Of a stretch of DNA of 64,000 nt, positions 1 to 11,193 are shown one piece after another (the first letter of the stretch is position 1; every line of letters starts with the position of its first letter). The stretch is from assembly GCA_964438735.1 (NCBI GenBank), contig CAYTLW010000026.1, positions 9,827 to 73,826 on the forward strand, written 5' to 3'. A model generated the notes under the pieces. The model saw nothing but the letters and a program-made list of their open reading frames with translations. It was not told the origin of the DNA and ran no database searches. Position numbers and translations under genes: made by a program. The stretch comes from CAYTLW01 sp964438735. Lineage in GTDB: Bacteria > Myxococcota_A > UBA9042.

Positions 1-34
1 TGCACATGCCCCTGCATCAGGGAGTCCCGACCAA

Positions 35-54
35 TTCGCCACATGGGTGGCGAA
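35..54 (-). terminator. Perfect 8-bp hairpin downstream of truD
   Basis: The arms TTCGCCAC (35-42) and GTGGCGAA (47-54) are exact complements around a four-base loop. The hairpin lies 26 nt past the truD stop on the minus strand. No real T-tract follows, so it is either a weak intrinsic terminator or an mRNA 3' end structure. Confidence 0.4.
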
Positions 55-79
55 ATGACCTCTTCGAGCAGGCTCAGAT

Positions 80-1252
80 TCAGACGCATGAACCACCATC
101 CGCGGCGGCTGGGGCCGCGACGACCGTTTCTTGTCCAAGTTCATCGGCGGGCACAGGCCCCTGCAGCTCGCTCAACAGCACTGTCGCGAAGGCCCCTGCC
201 GGCAGCGTGAACGAGACGAGGATGCCGTCCGAGTCCATGGCCGCCTCTACGTCGCCAACGCTGGCGTGCAACGCCCGCCGCGTACCCGCCGCGAGGCTGC
301 CGATGCGGGAGAAATCCGCCAGTGACAGCCCGCACCCGTCGAGGATCTGCTGCTCGTAGCGCCCGGCCTCGTCTTGCGGCAGCCGCATCTTGGGCCCCCA
401 CATGGGACCTGTCAGGCGGACTTCTGCGCGATCCAGGCGGGCCTGCTCACGGGTCGTATCGTCGCTCGGAAACTGACCGCCCGTATCGGTCTTCTGGCAC
501 ATGTCGCCTGGCAGGACGCGATGGGCGATTCCCTCGGCCATGCGGCTGGCCAGCGTGCGATTGAAGACCTCGCTTTGCAGAGCGGAAGCGGCCAGACGAC
601 GCATGGTGCGGTCGCGCAGATCCACCTGGTGCGTGCGATCGTCGACGGTGCGCAGCGCGAGTTTGCCGGACAGCCCCTGGCTGAGCGCCCAGCCAGCGGC
701 CAGGGTCGCGCCGCCATGTCCCATGCGCTGGGGGCCATAGAAATTGGGCAGGCCGAAACGATCGAGCAGCTCCAGCTTTGCCTGGACGCGCGGCAGATCG
801 TCGGCCAGGGCACCTCGCAGCAGGATCCGAAAACGATTGCCGGCCAGGTGCCCGGTTCGAAGCTTGTTGCGATGCCGCCGGTGATCCAGCACCCGGACGC
901 GGTCGTCGTCGATGTCCTCGATGCGGTCGCCTGCCATCGCCGGCACGCTGACCCACTGCCGCGTGATCGCGCGCCGATCTTTGAGCCCGGCCATGCCGAT
1001 GTCGCGGTCGGAGATGCGCAGCCGGCGCGCGATATGCCGGCGCAGGGCGGGACCGGCCACGTTCCGTTTCTCTACCCGCAAGTACAAATGCTCGCCCTCG
1101 CCGCAGGGTTCATACAGGGGCAGCTCGTCAACGACGAAGTCCTCTATCTGTTCCCGAATCCCTGCCACACAGCCGGCAATCTCCCCCGTGGATCGGGGGA
1201 GCGGGGCCAGGGGCAGCAAGGGGCAGAGATGAGGGGAGGCGGTCGAAACCAT
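80..1252 (-). CDS. truD: tRNA pseudouridine(13) synthase TruD
   Basis: The 390-residue protein converts uridine 13 of tRNA to pseudouridine in the cytoplasm. The family signature AGLKDRRAITRQ is at residues 88-99, and D92 is the expected catalytic aspartate. The N-terminal segment EDFVVDELPLYEP followed by GEGEHLYLRVEKRN is typical of TruD. The region around residues 155-350 would hold the inserted TRUD domain. The length is slightly above the roughly 350 residues usual for the family, so the true start could be a few residues in, but no better-placed ATG with a ribosome binding site was seen. The gene is divergent from glnS, with 150 nt between the start codons, and a perfect hairpin follows its stop. 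Identification is secure from the motif; the start is less so. Confidence 0.9.
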   Translation of the reverse strand: MVSTASPHLCPLLPLAPLPRSTGEIAGCVAGIREQIEDFVVDELPLYEPCGEGEHLYLRVEKRNVAGPALRRHIARRLRISDRDIGMAGLKDRRAITRQWVSVPAMAGDRIEDIDDDRVRVLDHRRHRNKLRTGHLAGNRFRILLRGALADDLPRVQAKLELLDRFGLPNFYGPQRMGHGGATLAAGWALSQGLSGKLALRTVDDRTHQVDLRDRTMRRLAASALQSEVFNRTLASRMAEGIAHRVLPGDMCQKTDTGGQFPSDDTTREQARLDRAEVRLTGPMWGPKMRLPQDEAGRYEQQILDGCGLSLADFSRIGSLAAGTRRALHASVGDVEAAMDSDGILVSFTLPAGAFATVLLSELQGPVPADELGQETVVAAPAAADGGSCV

Positions 1253-1402
1253 GGCCGGTCAGTTTGGACCGATTGGCAGGTGGAAGCAACCTTGTACGCC
1301 AACGCTGCGCCCTTGGAGGCGATGCGACTTGACCGGGGCCGGCAAAGCGCCCAAAACCCTCGGCTGCCGCGCACTGCCCCGCAGGCGCCGGCGGAGGGCG
1401 CG

Positions 1403-3772
<2,370 letters not shown>

Positions 3773-3812
3773 GCCAGCGACCGGGTGGCGTGAGCGGGCG
3801 AGCTTGGAGGCT

Positions 3813-4364
3813 TCAGCGACCTGACGGACGCGCCGCTATTGTCACACGAAACACCACCGGACCGTCACGCCGCGGCACGACCACCGCGGCATAGGTGCCC
3901 ACGTCATCGCGCGAGGCCATGGCGACGACGCCTTCCATGCCAGGCTGGACCACCTCGACCACCAGCCCCCCATTCGCCCCGGGCCGAACCGAGGCGATGG
4001 TCGGTCCGTAGTACATGCTGCGCCGCGTGGTCACGACCAGCATCTGGCGGTCGAAGTCGATGGCCGGCTTGTTGAGGAGGGGATCGGTATTGGGCGGCGA
4101 GGGCTGCTTCTTCTGGATGCGAAGTTTCGGCAGCCGGGCAACGAACGCATCGTAGGCCGCCTGGTCGACGATGACATGGCCCTCGTGCTCGCTGCTGAGC
4201 GCCGGCGTCGTCATGAGTACGCGACCGCTGTGCTGACGCGCGATCGGGACATCCATCAAGGGCTCCGGTGCCACGGCGGGCGAAGCGCAGCCGGCGCACG
4301 CAGCCAGGATACACGCGATCGAGCCGGCCAGAGCCGCCTCCACCATGGGCACACGCAAAGCCAT
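3813..4364 (-). CDS. Lipoprotein with PrcB-like C-terminal domain
   Basis: The 183-residue protein starts at ATG 4364 behind a strong GGAGGGTGACA ribosome binding site; the frame stays open upstream but without such a site. The N-terminus has a hydrophobic signal followed by AACAGC, a plausible lipobox, so the mature protein is probably an outer-envelope lipoprotein. The remaining about 130 residues read as a compact beta domain: VIVDQAAYDAFV, then a conserved-looking IDFDRQMLVVTTR and a terminal VFRVTI strand. This pattern resembles the PrcB C-terminal domain of protease-complex subunits, but similarity is only by eye. It is divergent from the PHP-domain lipoprotein gene and convergent with glnS, so no operon partner helps. 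Function unknown. Confidence 0.6.
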   Translation of the reverse strand: MALRVPMVEAALAGSIACILAACAGCASPAVAPEPLMDVPIARQHSGRVLMTTPALSSEHEGHVIVDQAAYDAFVARLPKLRIQKKQPSPPNTDPLLNKPAIDFDRQMLVVTTRRSMYYGPTIASVRPGANGGLVVEVVQPGMEGVVAMASRDDVGTYAAVVVPRRDGPVVFRVTIAARPSGR

Positions 4365-4467
4365 TGTCACCCTCCGATCCACGATCCGCGACAACGACCG
4401 AGCGCAAATCCGCCCATCCCGCCGCTCCGGCTCCACATCCCTTCTACGTTCCTCGCCCCAACTCCGC

Positions 4468-4473
4468 TACCCT
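4468..4473 (+). promoter_or_regulatory. Putative -10 element (TACCCT)
   Basis: TACCCT ends 10 nt before ATG 4484, and no Shine-Dalgarno sequence lies between them. It matches similar boxes before other genes here. If functional, transcription would start at or just before the ATG. No convincing -35 element was found. Confidence 0.3.
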
Positions 4474-4483
4474 GCGCTTCACC

Positions 4484-7099
4484 ATGCCGACCGCCCTCCG
4501 ACGCACGTTCATCCCGCTCGCCCTCATCATCAGCCTGGCGTCCTGGGCCTGCAGCGACACGGAGCCTGCCGCCAAGCCCGCCGCAAACGCAGAGACGGAC
4601 CAGCCCTCGCCGCCAACCCGCTGCCCTGACAACCGCCAGGTCTGCGTGATCCACGGGGCCGACCTTGCGACCGACATGCCCTGGCTCAGCGGCCCGCTGG
4701 CGGCCGTGAGACCGACCGACTACATCCTGACCAACGGCCTGGCCCGATACACCATCCGCGGCAAGGGCATCGGCGCCGCCATGTATGGCAGTCGGGGCGG
4801 CTTGCCAGTAGACGCCGCGCGACTTGGAAAGGCGGGCGGGGTCGGGCCCGGACCGGTCGAGGCGCTGCGCGAGCTGGTGCTGACCGTAGACATGCACCTT
4901 GTCGACCCGGACAGCTTCACCGTCGGATCCGACGGCGACGACGAAGCGCATCTCGACGTGATTGGTGAGTTGGTGAAGTTCCCGACCCTGGACGAGGCCC
5001 TGGGCAAACCGCTGCCCCAAGTCTCCGCAAGCCATCGCTACACGTTGCGGGCTGACAGCACAGCGCTGGAGATCCGCACCACTCTGACGCCTGGCGACGG
5101 AACCAAGACCCAGGTGCTGGTGGCAGACTTCCTGTTCTGGGGCGGCGAGGTGGCCATGTACCTGCCCGAGTCGGGTGACCAGTTGCTACCGGCGGCCGGA
5201 TTCAGCGACACCATCGGCTTTACCGGCCGCCGCCCGGGCGCTGCGCCCACCGCACCCGACTTCGCTTGCGCCATCAGCGCACCAGAGCCCATGTCGACCT
5301 TGGACGCCGGCGCTATCAAGGCGATCATGCACGGCACCATCAAGATACCGCCCGAGGGGGTCACAGTTCGACGATTCCTGGCCTGTGGCGGCAGGGAAGG
5401 CAGGGACCTCGCCGCCGCGATGAACGCAGCGCGCATCGCCGCGGGCCACGGCACCTGGGATACGTTGGCGGAGGGCACGGTTGAAGACGGCCCCGGCCCG
5501 GAGGTGGTGGAGGTCCTGGACGCCCAGGATCAGCCGCTGACGCGCTGTGATGTGGACAAGGCCGGCCAGTTTCGATGCCCGGTGCCCAACGATGCCGAGC
5601 GACTGGCTGCCGGCTGGCTGGGCGACGGCGGCCCCGGTCTGCAAAGCGGTGGGCAGCCAGGCTCTGGCCCTGCCGTTGGCCTGGCCGCCTCGGGACCGCA
5701 CTTCTTGAAAGGGCCAGCACCCACAGAGCTGCGCATCGACGCCACCCGAAATGACAAGCCGCTTACAGTGCGAGTCACCCTGCGGCCGACCGACGCGGAC
5801 CCGGACAAGCTCAGAAGGCGCACATTCATCAACGTCGACGGCCTGGCCAGCCACCAGGTGCCGGCAGGCGCATACGAGGTGTGGCTTACGGCAGGTCCGC
5901 TCTCGTCCATGCACCACGAGAAGATCCAGCTCATCGCCGGCCAGACTGTGACGGTCAAAGCCAGTCTCGCGCAGGTGGTCAAGGCGCCCGGCTGGATCGC
6001 CGCCGATCTGCACACCCATGCCGAGCCCTCGTCGGACAGCTCGGTGCCCGTGGCCACGCGTGTCGCCGGGGCTGTGGCCGAGGATCTCGACTACGTGGTG
6101 GCCACCGATCACGACGTGACCACCGATTATCGGCGCTGGATCGAGCACAGCGAGCTGCTCAGCCCCGGCAAGGGCGGGTGCATTCGGGTCGGCGAGGCTG
6201 GCGGACGGCTGCTGACCGCCGTCGGCCAGGAGATCTCCACGCTCAAGACGGGCCACTTCAACGTCTGGCCATTGAAGGCCGGGCCCGAGGGCGCCCTCGG
6301 CTGGTACCAACTGGGGCCCAAGGCGCTGCTGGACGCACTGCACGGTAGCGAGGCGGACCGCGTGGTGCAGTGCAACCATCCACGCTTCGAGAGCTTCTCG
6401 TATTTCAAGACGATCAAGTTCGACGTCGCCAAGACCGACAAGGCGCTCCTGCGCTGCGATCTGATGGAGGTCGTCAATGGCCTCAGCCACAAAGAGACGG
6501 CCCAGGTGCTGATCGATTGGCTCGGTCTGCTGAACCGCGGCATCCGCATCACGGCCACGGGCGTCAGCGACTGCCACGAGTCGGCGGATGCCATCGGCAA
6601 TGTGCGCACCTGGGTCTACCTGGGCGAGGCGGCGACGGCAGGATTGTGCGAGGGCGGCGCTGCGGTCGTGGACAAGGCCTTGATGGCTGGCCGCGCGGTG
6701 GCCAGCGGCGGTCCGATGGTGACCATGAAGGTCAGTCGAGCCAAATCCGTGGCGCAAATCGGCGACCTGCTGCCGGCCGAACCAGGCCCCGCATCGGTCC
6801 ACGTCCAGGTGGCCGCGCCGGAGTGGCTGCCGCTGGGCACCGTGGAGATCTACGCAGGCGGGGCCAAGATCGCCAGCGAGCCGGTAGGCGCCACCGAGGT
6901 GAAGGCTGGCGCGCGCGTTGCAGATGTCGCGGTACCACTGCCCGAATCGGCGACCGACACCACCGTCGTGGCAGTGCACGTACCCTCGCCGGGGGGCGGC
7001 GGCTGGCCAGGGATCCAGTCGCCGGCATGGGCGGTCACCAACCCCGTGTTCATCGATGGCGATGGTGATGGGAAGTGGTTCGGCCAGTCAGCACCCTGA
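4484..7099 (+). CDS. CehA/McbA-family PHP-domain metallohydrolase, lipoprotein
   Basis: The 871-residue protein begins with an N-terminal signal ending in a Cys (SLASWACSD), probably a lipoprotein, then a Pro/Ala-rich linker. The long middle (about 60-490) looks like beta-rich accessory domains. The PHP metal-binding core starts at DLHTH (508-512), followed by ATDHD (540-544), a later CNHPR and a DCHES segment, all expected metal ligands of the CehA/McbA branch. Known members of that branch hydrolyse esters or carbamates such as carbaryl, but substrate cannot be inferred here. Beta-sandwich-like residues close the protein. ATG 4484 was chosen because it opens the signal peptide; it lacks a Shine-Dalgarno sequence. 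The gene is divergent from the PrcB-like lipoprotein and followed at 83 nt by the SplB-like gene. Confidence 0.85.
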   Translation: MPTALRRTFIPLALIISLASWACSDTEPAAKPAANAETDQPSPPTRCPDNRQVCVIHGADLATDMPWLSGPLAAVRPTDYILTNGLARYTIRGKGIGAAMYGSRGGLPVDAARLGKAGGVGPGPVEALRELVLTVDMHLVDPDSFTVGSDGDDEAHLDVIGELVKFPTLDEALGKPLPQVSASHRYTLRADSTALEIRTTLTPGDGTKTQVLVADFLFWGGEVAMYLPESGDQLLPAAGFSDTIGFTGRRPGAAPTAPDFACAISAPEPMSTLDAGAIKAIMHGTIKIPPEGVTVRRFLACGGREGRDLAAAMNAARIAAGHGTWDTLAEGTVEDGPGPEVVEVLDAQDQPLTRCDVDKAGQFRCPVPNDAERLAAGWLGDGGPGLQSGGQPGSGPAVGLAASGPHFLKGPAPTELRIDATRNDKPLTVRVTLRPTDADPDKLRRRTFINVDGLASHQVPAGAYEVWLTAGPLSSMHHEKIQLIAGQTVTVKASLAQVVKAPGWIAADLHTHAEPSSDSSVPVATRVAGAVAEDLDYVVATDHDVTTDYRRWIEHSELLSPGKGGCIRVGEAGGRLLTAVGQEISTLKTGHFNVWPLKAGPEGALGWYQLGPKALLDALHGSEADRVVQCNHPRFESFSYFKTIKFDVAKTDKALLRCDLMEVVNGLSHKETAQVLIDWLGLLNRGIRITATGVSDCHESADAIGNVRTWVYLGEAATAGLCEGGAAVVDKALMAGRAVASGGPMVTMKVSRAKSVAQIGDLLPAEPGPASVHVQVAAPEWLPLGTVEIYAGGAKIASEPVGATEVKAGARVADVAVPLPESATDTTVVAVHVPSPGGGGWPGIQSPAWAVTNPVFIDGDGDGKWFGQSAP

Positions 7100-7167
7100 G
7101 CTGGCAAGCGCTCATCGTGCCAACACACGGCCACCAAACATCACTTCGCCGACGATTCAACCTTCGC

Positions 7168-7173
7168 TATCCT
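7168..7173 (+). promoter_or_regulatory. Putative -10 element (TATCCT)
   Basis: TATCCT ends 9 nt before ATG 7183, with no ribosome binding site in between. TTCGCC 17 nt upstream (7145-7150) is a weak -35 candidate. The position suggests a leaderless transcript of the radical SAM gene. Confidence 0.35.
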
Positions 7174-7182
7174 GTTTCCAAT

Positions 7183-8397
7183 ATGCCCGCCGACCCGACT
7201 GGCACGCGCTACACCGAGGTCCAGGCCCGCACCATCACGCGGCTGTCTGGCGTGGTCGATCCGTGGTTCTTGGGCCGCTACGGCATGAACCTCTACCGCG
7301 GCTGTGAGCATGGCTGTGCCTACTGCGACGGGCGGGCCGAGCGCTACCGTGTGCAAGGACAGTTCGACCGTGAGATCACCGTCAAGACCAACGCAAAAGA
7401 CGTATTCGCGGGCGAACTGCAACGACGCAAGGAGCCCGGATTCATCATGCTCGGCGGGGGCGTATGCGACGCCTGGCAGCCGGCCGAGGCGCACTATCAA
7501 CTGGCGCGTAGCATCCTGGAGCTGGCGCTGGCCCACAACCTGCCGGTCCTGGCATTGACCAAGTCGGCGCTGATCGAGCGGGATCTGGACCTGTTGGCGG
7601 CCATCAACGAGCGCAGCCGCGCCCTGCTCTGCTTCTCGATCCAGACCACAGACGAGGACATCCGAACACACTTCGAGCCCGGCGCCGCGCCGCTGGCCGA
7701 ACGCTGGCGCCTGCTGGCAGCCGCTCGCGAGCGCGGCATCCCTACGGGCGTCATGGCCATGCCGACCCTGCCCGGCATCTCTGACAGCGAGGAGGCGGTC
7801 GAATCGCTCGTCGCCACGGCGGCCGAACACGGCGTGGCCTTCATTCTGTGCAGCGGTCTGACCCTGCGCCCCGGCGTGCAGCGAGAGCGCTACCTGGCGG
7901 CGGTGGCCGATTATGATGCAGAGTTGTTGCCCGGTTACGAGTGGATCTACGCGACGCTCCGGCGCTCAGGCAGGGGTGACGGTCGCTACCAGCAGCGCCT
8001 GGCTCGCCGCTTCCGCGCTGCGCTGGCCCGTCACAATCTGCCGGGACGCATCCCTCACCACCTCTTCGCCGGCCTGATGCCCATCTACTCCGAAGTGTCC
8101 GTATTGCTGGAGCACCACGCCTGGCAGGCGGCGGCAGAGGGTCGATCGAGCAGGTCTCTTCAAGCCGCCGGTTGGGGCATCCAGCGCTGGGCCCGGTGCC
8201 GCGTCTCAGAGCAGGGAAGGCGTCGGGATTTCAGCTACCGATCGGTGGAGGACGCCTTCCTTCAGATCGCCGTTGAAGACGATTGGAGCCGCATCGAGGG
8301 CGTCGATGAGCGTGCGGCTGAGGCCATCCGCGACCTGATGCCGAGGGTGCAGGCCGCCCGCGGCGACCAAGGGCCGCAGCAGATGTCGCTGGTTTGA
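7183..8397 (+). CDS. SplB-family radical SAM protein
   Basis: The 404-residue protein carries the radical SAM CxxxCxxC motif as C41, C45 and C48 within YRGCEHGCAYCDGRAE, the form seen in spore-photoproduct-lyase-like (SPL family) proteins rather than in the PA0069/Rv2578c branch. Downstream segments such as ITVKTNA, LALTKSALIERDLDLL and the MPTLPGISDSEEAV region follow the same family. Members outside spore formers are widespread and their substrate is unknown; a role in DNA repair is possible but unproven here. The start at ATG 7183 precedes the conserved core; a GTG at 7075 would overlap the PHP gene by 25 nt and add residues with no family character. The last residues (PQQMSLV) lie 22 nt before the first 76-bp repeat. 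Confidence 0.85.
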   Translation: MPADPTGTRYTEVQARTITRLSGVVDPWFLGRYGMNLYRGCEHGCAYCDGRAERYRVQGQFDREITVKTNAKDVFAGELQRRKEPGFIMLGGGVCDAWQPAEAHYQLARSILELALAHNLPVLALTKSALIERDLDLLAAINERSRALLCFSIQTTDEDIRTHFEPGAAPLAERWRLLAAARERGIPTGVMAMPTLPGISDSEEAVESLVATAAEHGVAFILCSGLTLRPGVQRERYLAAVADYDAELLPGYEWIYATLRRSGRGDGRYQQRLARRFRAALARHNLPGRIPHHLFAGLMPIYSEVSVLLEHHAWQAAAEGRSSRSLQAAGWGIQRWARCRVSEQGRRRDFSYRSVEDAFLQIAVEDDWSRIEGVDERAAEAIRDLMPRVQAARGDQGPQQMSLV

Positions 8398-8419
8398 GCT
8401 GGCGAGTTCCCAAAGATGC

Positions 8420-8495
8420 CAGGTGTCAATACCTGACCCCATAGACGGTGGTGGCTCAGTGCATCGATTGTGGGCAAAGGTGTCAAGTTTCGATG
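8420..8495. repeat. 76-bp intergenic element, copy 1
   Basis: The left end caggtgtcaatacctgacc (8420-8438) and right end aaggtgtcaagtttcgatg (8477-8495) are identical to the ends of a second element at 54972-55047. The 38 bases between differ, but the total length is the same. The left end can fold as CAGGT-gtcaat-ACCTG. Both ends contain GGTGTCAA. This copy fills most of the gap between the splB-like stop and the glmS stop. Confidence 0.75.
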
Positions 8496-8508
8496 CTTGG
8501 CGCTCCGC

Positions 8509-11142
8509 TCAGTCGACGGTGATCGACTTGCTTACGTTTTTGGGTACGTCGGGGTGCACGCCGTGTTCCTTGAATCCCAGGCGGTTGAGCCAGCCGGCTT
8601 TGAGCAGGCTCATGCGCAGGGCCATGCGTTGCAGGACCAGGGTGGCGCTGAAGACCGTCATCAGGGTGTCGTTGGTGCGTGGCAGGGTGATGTAGACGTT
8701 GCGGTAGCCGGGGTTGTCGGCTGGGGCTTTTTCGGCCGCTTCGCGCAGTGCGGGGTGCTCCTCGGCGATGACCACGGTGGTGGCGCCGCGGATCTTGTGG
8801 GTGTTGATCTGCGAGACGGTCAGAAGCACGTCGCGTTCGTCGGGACCGGTGATGTAGATCAGCGGATAGTCCTCGTAGAGCGCGTCCAGCAGCACGTCTC
8901 GATCCAGGGTCTCGTCCAGCAGGTCCTGCTCCCGGCCCTTGAGCGAGAAGGTGGTATCCGGTGAGAAGACCGAGTCGGTCAACGCCTGCACCAGCCTGCG
9001 CACGCCGTTCATGGAGAGATCGCTGGCTGCGGCCAGCTCCAGGAGTCGATCCAGGGCCTGCCCGGTGGCGACCATCAGGCGTTCGACCTGTTGCGGGCCG
9101 AATAGGGTGTTCTTGCCCAGGATGGTGTTCGGGCCGTGCTTGAACTCCGAGCCCTCGAAACCCTCGGCGTGGTTGAGCACCACCTCGCGAATCTTCAGGG
9201 CGCCTTCGCGGGCGATTGCGGCGGTGCGGGTGGCCAGCAGGTGCATGGAGGGGCGCAGGTAGAGCATCTGCGCGGCGACCTCGATCTCGGCCTCCGTGGA
9301 GGTGAAGGTGGCCCGCAGCAGGTCGGGCAGCGCGCCCAGCTTCGACCAGCGCGCCCGAGCCTGCGCGGCCATGGCTTCGGCCACGTCCGCGGGCAGGTCG
9401 CCTTCCTTCGATCGTTCCCGCGCCAGGAGCAGGGACAGGCCATAGAACACCGCCACCTGGTTCATGAAGCTCTTGGTCGCCGGCACGGCGATCTCGGGTC
9501 CGCAACGAAGTGGGATGACCAGGTCGCTCTTCTCCTGCGCGAGGGTCGAGTTGACGTTGTTGACCAGCGCCACGCGGCCGATGTTCAGGCCGCTTCTGAT
9601 GATGCTGTTGAGCACATCGATCAGGTCCTTGGTCTCGCCGCTCTGGCTGACCGCGATGACCAGATCGCCATCGGACAGGGAGCTGGCAAACTGGCCGCGG
9701 AAGACCCCCGGCAGCACCGCAACGAGTTCACAACGGCATAGTTCGTTGAAGAACACCGCCGCCGCCTTGGCCGCGTGCAGGGAGGTACCGCAGCAGATCA
9801 CATACAGGCGGCCCCCGGCGCCGATGGTCTGCAGGCACATCTGCACGAATCGCTGCGTCGCGGCGGCGAAATCGCGCTCGTCCTCGCGCTCCAGCAGGCT
9901 GTCCAGCAGGCGCACGGCCAGACGGTCGTTGGCATCGCGGGCCATGGGCGGCAGATCGGCCAGGAACCCGCGCTCGGCGGAGACGAGCTGCTCGGCCAGG
10001 ACCGCGTCGGCGGTATCCGCCCCACTCTCGCGCACCCGGTCGGGCAGCGCCGCCAGCAGGGACTGGAAGGCGTCGGTATCGACGAGGGCGTGCAGCTGTT
10101 CGGCCATCACGTCGTCATCGACCTGGTCGCGCAGCACATCGAGCCGACCCCGCACATCCGTCGTCTCGTCCGCGTCCAGACTGTCGAACGCCGGCGAGAC
10201 CTCCTGGGTGAAGGCGCTGCCACCGAGGAAGTGGCTGATCACATCCAGCACCGTCTGTTCCTGGGCGGCGATCTCCTGGTCCATGAAGGTCTCGAAGGGG
10301 GGTACCAGTGCGATATCGCTGGCGCGCAGTCGACTGCGCACGGGCTCACGCTGCAGCGGCACCGCTTTGCGGCTCTCCTCGTCTCCGCGGATGCCGTAGA
10401 GCTGCCATCCGCTGTCGTCCATCTCGACGAACTCGCCCTCGACCATGGGCACCACGATGCGCGTCAGCTTGAGCACCGATGACAGGTCCGACGAGGCGAT
10501 GTGGAAGCGGCCGCCGACCTCGTCCTGGCCGACGCCGAAATAGAGGCTCGAGCCCGCCTTGATGGCCCATACGGTGCGCACCAGGGGGTCGACCACCACG
10601 GCGGCGAAGGAACCTTCCAGTCGCAGGGTCACGTCGGAGATGGCGGTGCGCATGGCCTGGCGGCGGATCTCCGGCGTGCGTCGTTTGCTTGCGGAGAGGT
10701 TGAGCAGCTCGCGCGCGAACAGGTGCTCGACAGCGTGCACGACCATCTCACCGTCGTTGTCCGAGCGGACCGCGTGGCCTTCGGCGATAAGCCAGTTCTT
10801 CAGCCCGTCGCAGTTGGTCACGTTGCCGTTGTGTGCGCCGTACAGGTGCACCCGGCAGTCCACCTCATGGGGCTGGGAGTTGGCCTGGTCGACCGCGCCG
10901 AAGGTCGCCCAGCGCACCTGTCCGCAGAGGATCTGGCCGGCCATTTCGGTGATGCCCAGCTTGTCGGCCATCACCGAGGGTGCGCCCACGCCCTTGGCCA
11001 ATTGCACCGTCTCGCCCGGCCCCTGGATGGCGGCGCCGGTCGAATCGTAGCCCCGATACTCCAGGGTTTTGAGCAACTCACCTGCGATGCGGCCCAGGTC
11101 CGCCCGCTCGCGCTCGAAGATCAGGCCGATGACTCCACACAT
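8509..11142 (-). CDS. GlmS-like glutamine amidotransferase / SIS-domain protein, enlarged
   Basis: The predicted reaction is glutamine plus fructose 6-phosphate to glucosamine 6-phosphate, feeding cell-wall and LPS synthesis. The N-terminal Cys2 (MCGVIGLI) starts a class II amidotransferase domain (about 1-240; GYDSTGAA and AHNGNVTNC are visible). Two sugar-isomerase (SIS) domains follow, at about 440-580 (CCGTSLHAAK, SQSGETKD) and 610-860 (EFKHGP). The C-terminal tail VPKNVSKSITVD matches the GlmS end. At 877 residues it is about 270 longer than E. coli GlmS: roughly 150 extra residues, acidic and helical-looking, lie between the amidotransferase and the first SIS domain, and about 90 more sit after KHGP. 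It could be a GlmS paralogue with a different substrate or regulation. The next gene upstream, ftcD, is on the same strand with a 51-nt gap. Confidence 0.8.
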   Translation of the reverse strand: MCGVIGLIFERERADLGRIAGELLKTLEYRGYDSTGAAIQGPGETVQLAKGVGAPSVMADKLGITEMAGQILCGQVRWATFGAVDQANSQPHEVDCRVHLYGAHNGNVTNCDGLKNWLIAEGHAVRSDNDGEMVVHAVEHLFARELLNLSASKRRTPEIRRQAMRTAISDVTLRLEGSFAAVVVDPLVRTVWAIKAGSSLYFGVGQDEVGGRFHIASSDLSSVLKLTRIVVPMVEGEFVEMDDSGWQLYGIRGDEESRKAVPLQREPVRSRLRASDIALVPPFETFMDQEIAAQEQTVLDVISHFLGGSAFTQEVSPAFDSLDADETTDVRGRLDVLRDQVDDDVMAEQLHALVDTDAFQSLLAALPDRVRESGADTADAVLAEQLVSAERGFLADLPPMARDANDRLAVRLLDSLLEREDERDFAAATQRFVQMCLQTIGAGGRLYVICCGTSLHAAKAAAVFFNELCRCELVAVLPGVFRGQFASSLSDGDLVIAVSQSGETKDLIDVLNSIIRSGLNIGRVALVNNVNSTLAQEKSDLVIPLRCGPEIAVPATKSFMNQVAVFYGLSLLLARERSKEGDLPADVAEAMAAQARARWSKLGALPDLLRATFTSTEAEIEVAAQMLYLRPSMHLLATRTAAIAREGALKIREVVLNHAEGFEGSEFKHGPNTILGKNTLFGPQQVERLMVATGQALDRLLELAAASDLSMNGVRRLVQALTDSVFSPDTTFSLKGREQDLLDETLDRDVLLDALYEDYPLIYITGPDERDVLLTVSQINTHKIRGATTVVIAEEHPALREAAEKAPADNPGYRNVYITLPRTNDTLMTVFSATLVLQRMALRMSLLKAGWLNRLGFKEHGVHPDVPKNVSKSITVD

Positions 11143-11193
11143 GGGGCAATGCCTCCGGGTCCGCTCGCCGACCCGCTCAGGATTCGTTGGGGT

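Noticed and set aside
846..860. GGTTCGAAG, similar to a tRNA T-arm
   Set aside because: It lies inside truD and no acceptor or anticodon stem could be folded around it.
374..1402. Open frame continuing upstream of glnS
   Set aside because: It overlaps truD on the opposite strand; the GGAGG-led ATG at 1403 begins the GlnRS domain.
5186..6979. 597-codon open frame antisense to the PHP-domain gene
   Set aside because: The plus strand encodes clear PHP metal-binding motifs; the antisense product has none.
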